A stretch of 64,000 nt of DNA from Lunularia cruciata (Eukaryota > Streptophyta > Marchantiopsida > Lunulariales > Lunulariaceae), in the NCBI GenBank assembly GCA_948567375.1, contig OX419758.1, positions 11,103,001 through 11,167,000 on the forward strand, read 5' to 3'. Shown here in pieces: positions 24,288-35,200 of the stretch. The position numbers and the translations under genes were made by a program. How positions within the stretch are numbered: position 1 is the first letter of the stretch; each line of letters opens with the position of its first letter. A model generated the notes under the pieces. That model ran no database searches. It was not told the origin of the DNA and saw only the letters and a list, made by a program, of their open reading frames with translations.

Positions 24288-26585
24288 ATGAACAAGAAAA
24301 AGGCGACGGCGTAGAGAACATGCAGGTTGGGAAGACCCCATCGAGCCGTACAAGGGAGAGAAGAAAAAGGTAAAATGGTGTATGAAGAAGGAAGAAAAGT
24401 GACCGGAGAAAAAATGAAGGATAAGAAGACCCCATCAAGCCTTACAAGGGAAAGATGAAAAAGGTAAAATGGAGCTAAGTTCCAATAGAGTTTATATGAG
24501 AAATTTACCCCACCGCACCTAAGATATCTGAGCTATGCAAGTCGTGTGGTCTATAAACAACGGGAGCATCCAAAGAAGCATCACCTAGTGTGATTGCTTC
24601 CCTATGGATTGCACCAACCACTGCATTCTATAGAGGAATGGACACATGCTGTCTAAAATATACTACAAAGTATGAGAGTGAGAATGGTACCCCTGGTGCC
24701 TAACATGATAAGCTCTCGTGCACTCTTTGACAAATGAGATGAACGCCGTGTACATCGCTCCCATATAACTCCAAGGCTAGAGGAACAAAGAGGTGACCTC
24801 GGTGCATGCTCCTATACTTGGAGATCTTGTGACATGCTATTGCGCTCGCCGCCCATCCAAGAGGATGGGTAATCTTTCCTTCCGATATTGTATCTAGAGT
24901 AGGGTCTGTAACCATGACATCCACTACTATCACTTGATCATCTCGGACCAAGTAAAAGTCTGCCCTGGCATGTGTTGTATGCAAAGTATACCAATGCTCC
25001 CTCCAAGCCAAGTATCCACTCCCACATGCCATAGCAAACACTATGTCATTAATAGCATCATGGGTGGCTATCCTCTGTCCTCCAAAAGGACACCATGTCA
25101 TGTGGATTGCTGTTGCGTCTAGAGTAGAACCACACTCACAAGCAAGTAGTGAAGATGCAGATGGGTGGACCAAACCTAGGTGAAACCTCATTGCTGTAGA
25201 GAAAGTAGTTGGTGCAAGTTGAAATGCCTTAATACACGGTCAAGCTAGGATCTAAGAACTACACCCTTGTCAGAGCAAGAGCAAAGATGTGTTCTAGTAG
25301 CCTATGCAATGGACGAGTCAACTAAGAGAGAATGTAGCGTATGCTCACATTGTCACTCCATCAAGGAAGACTATAAACCTCTAGTCCAATCTAACGATGG
25401 TGAAGCAAAAGATAGAAATTCTTCTCCTGTCATGGGGATAGATTATCTCTTGTTTGCCCCAACAACATCTAGAGAGACAAGGATCCTCCCTCCACCTCTA
25501 TCACATAAGTATCCAAGACCGGCCTATCAACAACCACAAAACAAGAGGAAAGTAGGGGTGTCGAGAGAGCCAAACTACCCAAAAATGTTATAGGTGCAAT
25601 CTCCTCCATAGATAGGAAGCCAACCCCTTTACATGAGATCGGCAGAGCCGTCTGTCTATGTGCCAAATCCCTATCACACGTTCAAATGTCAATGGTCTAA
25701 TAATATCACCAAAGATTCCCATAATCCTCCTATCAAAGGCTCTCAGACATGATAGGAAGGATGAGGAAGGAAAATTGCACGAATGAAGTGGAATGGTCAA
25801 CGAGCAATACTAGAGGAGAGTATACCAAATGCCACCTATGGATCTCTTAGTAACAAAAAGTCATCCACATGGAAAAAATCCTCTACAAGGGTAGCATCTA
25901 AGAGGTATGTGACACAAACCTCGGATCCTACTAGCACTCCAAGAACACATAGTCCATTTGTAGATGTGATACACCCCTCTAGAAGCTCAAGGTGGGGAGG
26001 AATACCTAAAGGGGACCATGTACTACACTTTGACACCTTGACTCTCAAGCCTACTAGATGTAGCTTGGTAGTCAATTGGTCAAAGGTATGCCTAATCTGA
26101 TCTACATGGCCCACAATGTGTGTATCATCTGCCAAGGAGAGAAGTACACAACCTAGCATGGCCAAAGTAGTAGATAGGAGAGCTCTAAAGTGAGCCATGG
26201 CAAACAACGGTCCCCCTAAAGGATCTCCCTAACGTGTACCCACAGTTGAATCCAAGACAGTGACTCCTTCCTATGAACCACCATGCTGGTAGCAAAGGGA
26301 AGTAGGAGTGCCATAAAAAGACCGCACAAAAGGAATAAGACTCGTCAAGGATCCACCAATCTCCCTAAGCTCTCTAAAAATGGATGCCCATGAGACGCTA
26401 TCAAAAGTGTTCTCAACATCCACATGTAGTACAACCCATTACGGGTGGATATCTAGGAGTGCCCTAATGCCTAGAGATATAGCCTCACATCCTCTAGGCG
26501 TAGCTACTTCAAAGTGATGTGGATTGAGGTGTTGTCAAAAGTGAGAACGATGTTGAAGGAAAATGGTACAACTAACCTATGAACT
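24288..26585 (-). mobile_element. RLE-type non-LTR retrotransposon, 5'-truncated copy
   Basis: Read on the - strand. The reverse transcriptase is entered near 26585; the 'ADDT' active-site motif of the polymerase (LADDTHIVGHVDQIRHTF) lies near 26125-26070. The C-terminal part (25191-24700) is still open for 163 codons. It holds a CCHC knuckle (CECG...H..TWC, C-x1-C-x9-H-x3-C) near residues 19-35, then 'GGQRIATHDAI', and then the restriction-like endonuclease pattern 'ADFYLVRDDQVIVVDVMVTDP', written here as two short parts: ADFYLVRDD and VIVVDVMVTDP. The 3' UTR (24700-24480) is followed by two tandem tail modules (about 24420-24480 and 24288-24360) and ends CGCCTTTTTCTT without poly(A). Frameshifts between the RT and the C-terminal frame make it non-functional. 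Confidence 0.82.
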
Positions 26586-29240
26586 ATGATAGGTGTAAAT
26601 TATGAGATGGAAACATAAATCCTGGTTTATTGTCATGGGAATGATTATCAACCTTCGAGAATGCAATAATGACCAAAAGATCTAGGAAATTTACACTACC
26701 TACTTACATATTTTTGAATTTAACAGAAATCCTAAGTTTAGAAAGATACCAATAAAATCTATAAATTTTGATGAAAGAAAAAGAATTATATTTATGTCGT
26801 AGATTCACAAACGCATTTGTTGATTAAAGTAGACTGAACACCTCGTATGTAACTCAACAAGATTTATGGGTCGTTCATCTATATGACATTGATCAATCCC
26901 ATCCAATGGTAGATTTTACTCTTTTGCATATCGGTCTTTCGATGCGTAACGCCATATTCGCTGCCAGTTATCTTCCCGTTCACTCCGTTCTGCAATGCGG
27001 AATGAATAGAGAAAAAATCTTCACGAATACAAAAGGCGACCGCGTAGGAAAAATGAAGGATGGGAAGTGAGGAGGAGAAACCTCGTTGTCAGTTAGCTAC
27101 TACCATGGTAAATAGAAACTACGTGCAGGTGGATTCGTGTCACGCGGCGAAGGCCAATGACCAATCAAGATGTTCAATCTCATTAGTTAGGATCGAGTTT
27201 TCTCTCATAAAAGATCATTACAGAGCGTTGTAACTTTGACAGTAAAGTACCTTAATGTTTTTTCTTCATTCAAATCGTGAGAGAACGTCTTGACACAAAC
27301 AACGGAAAGCAAGTATTGAGTGCAGAAGTGAACTACAGTAGAAGGCAAGGCGATATTCTTAATCGTTTGTGTGTCAAGTTGAAAGATAGAATACGAATCT
27401 ATAACACGTAATGGAATGGTGTTCTGAAACTCATCGACAGGGACAGAAGTAAGAATGTCGAGAAAGACTTAAACTCCGAAATGTCTTCTTCGTGGCATTT
27501 ATGGCTATGAATGATCTTCATTGTAGAGGTGGACAACAAAACACCATGTAATTTCTATCTTTTACAATCATCACTTATGAAAAAGGTAAGGAGAAAAGGA
27601 GACTTTTGGTGGACAACAATAACAGCTAGCGCGAAGGGTCATTCCTAAATTCTTGCTTTGCGCATCCTCTCAACCTTTTTGTTGTAGCTTTTGGTCACCA
27701 ACGGGAGCATCCATTGGATGATACTGAAGATCTTTATTCATATTTTCAAGGATATCTTTGTTGCGTTAAAGTACACCATGCAATCAACTCTTCTACTGTA
27801 TCCTTTTAAAACATAAAGTATGACAACTTCTGTCTCCGGGATAAACAGCAAGTTACATCAAGTAAAGATGTACTCAACTATTCTTACGTGACGTCCTTTG
27901 ACTGTGAAGAAGAATTCTCCTGTGCAACTTTATCCCATATAATCATTTCGACTTGTATTTTCTAATGTGTGTAAATGAATTGACATCGTGCAGAGAATCA
28001 AACTTCTTAGACTGAAGAAACACGTCAACTCTATGATTTTGGTCGTTGTTTCTTGTTACTTTCGCTTCGCCTATATATATGTATATATATAAAATAATAA
28101 AATCTAGTTATGAATAATATAAATAAATGCATATGAAATAATCATGCTATAAAATTAAGTATGAAATAATAAAACAAATAAAAACATAAAAAACCTATTT
28201 TTTATCCTACCTCCATGTATAGGCCGTTCATATGCACCTTAATAACACATGTGATCCCGTGAGAGTGAGAGAGAGAGAGAACAAACATAGTCCAGAAAGG
28301 CCAACCTCCCTCCACTGCGTATTTTAAGTGTTCAATTGTTAGATTTTAAGAAAGGCAGGTGCTAGTTTCGAATGCTCGATTCTACAACAGCAGTGGGTCC
28401 AAATTCTTGGTCTACACTCATACCCACATAAGTACATCCTTTTAAAGGTTCTTATAGAAAGGCCCCTCTCAAGGACTATCATAAAGCTAAATATTATCTT
28501 CTGTTAAGGTGATGATATAAATACGAATATAAATACGAAATAATATATAATATATAATAATAAATAATATGAATATAAATACTCATAACACGATGTGGTC
28601 ATGCATTCCCTTCCTTTTGGTTCTGCGAGTTTCCCTTATTATTGCACTATTTAACCAGCCCGTCAAGCTAGCTTACTTCAGCTTCAAGAGAAGAGAACAC
28701 GAACGCGTTGAAGTGAATTCCGTTTCTGCTATCCTATCTCTGTACATGCATTTTGACCATGTCATGCTAAATCTGATTAGGCAGATATAATCGGTGATTA
28801 CTCGAACTTAAGCATAGTGGTTACGTTTCATCAGACAATCAGTTTCATCGGTTCTGTTATTACCGCTCGTACAGTACTGCGAAAGGAGGGGGGAGATCCT
28901 CATCACGACTTAGGACTACAAATTTCGCTTTCATCGATGCAATTACATGTCGTCGGGACTCCCATTTACGAACAGCCGCCAGTCTAACTCAGTAACGAAC
29001 CTTTCGAATAGTACGTAGACAGGGAAAGTATCTATAGCTGCCTACAGTACGGCACATGGGGATACCGCAGGGATATGCCTTTGTAATAATGCGGCTCGAC
29101 TATATCGTTTTTATCTGGATTTTCCTTTTGCTTGGAGCCAATCGTAGGGTTAGCAATATGGACTGGTATATAAGATGTAGATTATTAGAACTTTGAAATC
29201 AAGGCTTGGAAATAACTAGTTTTCATTAGGTAGTCTTTGT
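26586..29240. other. No gene recognised, one isolated retrotransposon tail
   Basis: Apart from the tail at 27036-27072 the block holds AT-rich sequence, a short GA repeat (28261-28280) and a run of TAATA repeats near 28530-28570. No open frame shows a domain. Confidence 0.5.
27036..27072 (-). repeat. Isolated terminal tail of RLE non-LTR family
   Basis: AAAAGGCGACCGCGTAGG followed by AATGAAGGATGGGAAG is the reverse complement of the family terminus and tail core. Only about 37 bases are present, so this is either an extreme truncation or the remnant of a decayed copy. Confidence 0.65.
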
Positions 29241-29300
29241 TAAAAAAGAGAAGGAAAAGGGCGATTGCGTAAAAAGCACGAAGGATGGCCGATAAAAAGG
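29241..29300 (-). repeat. Degenerate terminal tail of RLE non-LTR family
   Basis: GAAAAGGGCGATTGCG and CACGAAGGATGG match the terminal part of the family tail on the - strand, with the GGGTCTTC core lost. Confidence 0.45.
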
Positions 29301-32230
29301 AAATGACATTTCAATTGGCGGCCGATTATATACTTTATATTGACTGAACCGTTGAGGATAATAAGACAATTTCTTGAAGAGACCTACTTGGAGCTTGGTC
29401 CAATGGAGGGCCGTAGATACGAATCTGACGGACGTTGGGAGACGTGGATTCCTTTTTACGACGGAATGAACAGCATGGTGGTGGACGATCGGACGAGTTC
29501 CAGGGCGATTCGGTGAGGAGGATGACGATAATGAGGACGTGGATGGGCAAGAAACGAAATGGATGGATGGAATCAGAAGACGAGCCATAAATACGTTTCT
29601 GGCGGGCAGTGTGAGGCGGGGGTGATGTACAGACAAGCATGGGCAGTGGTCGACGGAGGAGGGTGCGTGAGGAGCATCTTCGCCGTTGTGATTGGGAAGA
29701 GCAACGGATTTAGTCAGTGTCGTTGTCGTCGCGGGTGCTGCTCTGGATATGGATGTACGTTGGTCGTGGTAATCCGGTGGTCATCATTTGGATCATTTCC
29801 TGTTTCTCGCTTTGTGAGGAGAGGAGAGGTTTCACATGATCAGGTCCCTTCGGAGGACGTTCCTTCAGTAAATCGGTGCCGCGTATTGCTATGGTAGAGT
29901 CTAGGATTGGATCCCTGGGGTTTGGGCAGTGCCATCAGGGCTATCTATCTAGATCCACTGGGGAGCGCCGTGCTTTGCTTGTGTCCAACCAACGCCAAGA
30001 GCTCCCCATGCGGTATGATTAGCTTCGGCACCACACCTGCCTTTACTGTCCTCTTCTTCATCTCTATTTGTAACGACCAAACTAAGCGATCATCCGTGCG
30101 TGCGGTTCCGCAGCCGGATCTGCCTCCTGTCATTGGCACCACTTCCCAGTCTTCTTCTTCTTCTCCACGTTTCGCTTTACTCTCAGGATTAGGACGTCTC
30201 CCAGTCTCGTTCTAAATACAGCAGCAAAGGAAGGCATGGTCGTCTCTTCACAAGTTGACAAGCCAGACAGACAGTGAGTGATCCTCGTGAGTGACAATCT
30301 TTTTCTTTTTCTTTTTCTTCTCCTTCATCCTCGTACCTTTTCGGGGAGGAGAAGTTCAACACTGTTCGGAAAAGCAAATCACAACCTAGACGAGAGAGGG
30401 GAGACAGACATAGAGACGTGTTCATTCAGCGTCGATGAGATTTTCGCTTTCAGATGATCGGTAGGTACTGCAATCAAACAATCTATCTTGCAAGTTGAAA
30501 TGAAATTGAGGTGCTAGATCCGCCGCATTACAGGTCGATTACACACATCCACAACGGGATCCATAGCTTCGTGCTTCAAGAGGAATTTGGTGTCTAGTTT
30601 TGGAAGATTATAAGGTAACAGAAGAAGAGCCAGCCATCTGACAGTCGTGGTGGACGTTTATCATATGAGATGGGAGATAGCGTGAATGAGGGAGCTGCTC
30701 GTTGGAGAGCAAGATGTAGTTTTTCAGTAGCTCAAGTGTAGTCCTTGCTTAGAGCTCTGTCTGGCAGCTTCAGTGATCTTTAAGCCTGTACATTCTCATG
30801 CTGCAATCCTCTTGTCGATACGACTTTCTTCACGTCTAGCAGACGCAGGATTTCTTTTCAGCTGGAGTGGACAATACTCGAATACACTGTGTCAGGTGTA
30901 TCGTAGTTTTGTTAGCTGCATTGTCCTGGCACACAAAAATGTTCTCATACATGAGGCTTGAGCTGTCCTGTTCTAGGGAAGTGAAACATTGCTGTGAGAA
31001 GAGTTCGCATTTTACAAGTCGTCAAATTTCTCCCTGAAGGAGTTCCCGAGCATTAGCCAATGTTTAGAAGTCATAATTGTGTGGCATCGTCACTCCTTTC
31101 TCACTATCTCATGTGAGAAGCCAGCCGGTGAAGTCTACAGCTGTTTCCGGATCTCACCTCGTCAAATTCGCTCATTCATTACTTGCCTTGTGCCTAGCAA
31201 ACTCTGTTTACCTGACGGGAAAAAGACTATCTTTTGGCGAGGCCAGAGTCCATCGTGGCATTTCAGCGTACCGAGCTTTTTACAGTCGTAGACGTGTTTG
31301 GTTCTGGACTTTTTATTTCGCCCGAGGATGTTATCTTTGTTCTTCGGTTCTCACCCGGTCCATGCGTCTCTTTAGACTCTGCATACTGAGTGTTTGCCAC
31401 GCGGCTATCAATCATGAAATTGACATCAGTGTCGTTTTTCAGACACGGACACTCTCGGTTCTAGAGACGCATCACACTCCAACAATGCGACATGGAAATA
31501 CCGTGGTCTTGGATGGAGGATGGAAGGCTAGCCTCGAAGTTCTGAACGTATTTGTGCTTTCAATTGGATGTAAGCCTTAACTAGGTGGTTTCTCGAGGTA
31601 CGCCGTCGAGTCCTTCTAGGTTCAAGTATTAGATTCAGTCATCTACGGAGACATTACATGAAGGAATTCCCCAACTGTTAACAGGTCCAGTGTGTACTCG
31701 CTTACATTCGGTATCCGAGACGTGATCTAGAGTAGTATTTCGTCCTTGGTCTATGGATAAAGCAGTAGCTCGCTTTTATGCTACACTCTTCCACAAACTC
31801 GAAGTCTAGGGCCTCAGAGTTTGTCGTGTACTCATTGTAGGTTGCGAAGGGACCGAAAAATGATAGTTTAGAGGTTCCACGAGCTGCAGAAATTTTGTCC
31901 CATAGATGAGTGCTTATTGAAGATAACATAGTAGGCATCACAGTCAGGACGATGAGTGACCTTTTACGAGTATAGAAAATTCCTCTTCGTGCTGTAGAAT
32001 TACAGTACGAGGATTACAGTATGAGGAGTAATTAAGTTTGATTGATCCTTGAGTAACTTCACACTGTCGACGCTGTGAGTGGCGAAGAGCAAATTAAGTT
32101 ACCTGGTTGTACGTGTTTAGGAGTTCCTCTCAGGAAGACACATTGAGCTGAGATGATGATCAAGTACTGATATCGTCATCTTCGATTTCAGAGTGCATTC
32201 ATTTCAAGTTAAATTACAGGACGAGTCAAG
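29301..32230 (+). other. Phototropin upstream region and probable 5' leader
   Basis: GC content rises from about 29.4 kb to 30.4 kb relative to the flanks, and a CTTTTT repeat lies at about 30299-30325. Open frames here (for example 31077-31580, 167 codons, +) have no recognisable domain and overlap others. A splice acceptor-like TTACAG at 32214-32219 lies 12 bases before the phototropin ATG, which suggests that the 5' UTR contains an intron. The transcription start cannot be fixed from the sequence. Confidence 0.45.
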
Positions 32231-35200
32231 ATGATGCCTTCAACGGAGTCATCTCCATCTAAGCCTTATAATCTACGTAAGCAAGGTGACACTCCAACCA
32301 AGACGGATGTGGGTCGAGATGCTCGAGGTTCCCTCGAAGTATTCGGTGGGGCTCCGCAAACGTCTGCTCTATTATTCTCCAGGTCAGCTGCAGAGGATGC
32401 TTTAGCAGCCGCTGGAATTCGGCCCTCTCAAATTTTAAGTCCATCAGGGTCGGGCAGGCTTCTACCCGCACTTGGTCCTCTGGGGTCGGATGGACAAGCA
32501 GCGCCACTTTCGCAGTCTATGCTGAAGGAACGGGAGAAATCCGTTCTGGGCACAGAGCGGAGTGTTAGAACAGAATCAGGAAGAGCAAGAGATCAAGTAG
32601 ACAGGTGGTTGGCCACGGTGGATGAGAGAGCACCTCCTCCTCCCAAAGGTCCGACAAAGGAACCAAGTACGGACTTCTCTCTTGACGACGACCTAGAGTT
32701 ACCAGTTTCCTCTGGCACGAGCCAGGGAGCGAAAGGTGCAACGTTGGCCTCGCCAGAATGGGCTGGAGCAAAGGGGAAGGGAGTGGAGAAAGGACCCAGC
32801 CAAGCACCTGCGGCAGTGGCCCCTGAGTTGAATGAACCAGCACCAGAACCTGCGACAATTGAGTTGCCAGAGGAAGCTCAGGCAGAAAGAGCGGCACAGT
32901 GGGGAGTGTTGATGAAGAGTACTGCAGAACTGCAGTCAACTGGACGCGCATCTGGATCTAGGGAGGAGCGAATTTCTGCTTCTGGGTTATCTCGGAGAAC
33001 ATCAGAAGGATCTGAACCAGGAAGTGGGGACGTTCCTCGAGTGTCTAGAGATTTGAAAGATGCTCTCGCTTCTTTTCAGCAAACTTTTGTGGTCTCCGAT
33101 GCCACACGCTCCGACTTTCCGATCCTGTATGCTAGTGCCGGGTTCTTTGCTATGACAGGTTACACTCCAAGAGAGGTGATTGGAAGAAATTGGTACGCCA
33201 CGACATTCCATCTGCTTAAAAACACATTTCCTTAGTGGTCGTACACATCAGTTGGTATTTTATCGTTATTCAAAACCGTGTTGCGCATCTGCTTGTCTCT
33301 TAATTACTCTTGTCTTTGCCAAATTCTTGTTATCGATTAGAAATTAGTGTTATTGGTTCTTTCAATCCTTATTTTAAATTGTGGATCATCTCTGTACGTA
33401 CTTCACTGCTTAGATGATTTCTGTCAGTTGTTCCCCGCTTCACTTGTTGCCTGTCATTGGCATTGATAATACAGAGTTTTCAGCGGTGATTCTACTCGTT
33501 TCTTTTTCTGTTCCTTCTAACCCACACTTCAAGTTGCTTCACCGCACTGGTTGGGGTGGGGTGGGGGGGCGTGGGGGGCATATCAACTCTCCGACCATGA
33601 GTTATCTATCCAGTCGACCACCAGCTTAGCGTCGTCGATCTGATATTTCTGTGATTTTGGCAGTCGATTCCTACAAGGACCTGAGACAGACCCTCAGGAC
33701 ATAGAAAGAATCCGAGCAGCTCTGAAGGAGGGAAGGAGCTACTGCGGAAGGCTTTTGAATTACAGAAAGGACGGAGCTCCCTTCTGGAATCTCCTCACTA
33801 TAGCACCAATCAAGGACGATACTGGAAAAGTGCTTAAATACATTGGGTAAGTGCGATGATTTTTACTGGCGGCTGACCTCATTGCGCATACTGATCAGAT
33901 GCACTGTTCTGAGTGCATTTGATCAGCGTCAAGAAGCGACTAGAGGATGATACTATATCGAGATGAAGAGTGACTGAGATGCTTGAATAAGTATCAAGGT
34001 CTTACATTTAAGTTTTGAACGGTTGAATTGGTTCTCATCACTGGTGTTGCTCAATTTCACAGAATGCAGGTGGAAGTCAGCAAATACACGGAAGGGCTCA
34101 AATCCAATGAAGTCCGTCCTAACGGAATGCCCGCATCGCTGATCAAATACGATGGTAAGGGCTGCAATTACGCACATTAATAATCATTGCTTTTGCAGAC
34201 TGCTTCTCACGTCACTCTCCTTTGAATCACTGTCAGTCTGGAAACCAAGGGATAAGTATTTATTTTCTTTTTATTTACTGCAATCCTGGGCTTCGACTCT
34301 AGAATGCACGACAAACTTGGTATAACCTGATGGCTGGTTTGTGCAGCTCGGCAGCAGGACAGAGCCACAAGTTCTGTTCAAGAGTTGGTGGGGGCCTTGA
34401 AACATCCACATGCTCCGGCGACCGAAAACAAGTCGGAAGTGGGCTTACCACCGCTATTCTCCGTTCCACCACTGAAAGATGAGCTACAATTGAAGGTACC
34501 TTCCCGCTTCTCTACGCAGTCCCTTGTCGCACTCCCCCTCGAGAGTAGCGGGACTTCGACAAGGGCCAAAAGCGAGTCAGTGAACAGGCTTACCGATCTT
34601 CCAGAGCAGCCCACAATAGGTGAATCTGGCGCTAGAGGGGGTCAGAGCCACCGCAGATCCTCTGGTCTACTACAAATGCTGAGGTGTGTTTTCCTGTTCA
34701 TCTTGTATTAGGAAACTGGTTCAGTATAGGATGCGACTATCATGTTGGATATTTTATGTAAATACTCTAACAAATTAGCGTATGCACACCTGCCTGAGTT
34801 TCAAGAGTAACGGTGCATGTCAGACCAATTATATCTACATATCTAATCCAATTCCTACATCGGAATATAGGAAAACAAAAGCTCAGCCAGAAGCTGATGT
34901 TGTGGACATCGATGACCTGGATCTCGATGATGATACTCCACAGTCTCTTGATGAGAGAGCGGAAAGCATCGACGATTCCGAGCGAGCCAAGGAAATTCGT
35001 AGGGGAATGGATTTGGCTACAACTCTGGAGCGAATTGAAAAGAACTTTGTGATCACAGATCCTCGATTGCCGGACAATCCGATCGTAAGTGGCCTTACTG
35101 TAATTCATTTAAAATGTATCGTGCACGTCCTGTCTTTTATACCTCAGAGAAGAATGGAGTACTGCGAGGCATTTCTAGATATTCCCCAAATGGAACCAAG

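Noticed and set aside
29226-29636. 136-codon - strand open frame, Ser/Pro-rich
   Set aside because: It overlaps other open frames on both strands, has no domain, and its C-terminal part covers a retrotransposon tail.
32565-32951. 128-codon - strand open frame inside phototropin exon 1
   Set aside because: It is the antisense shadow of the phototropin coding region.
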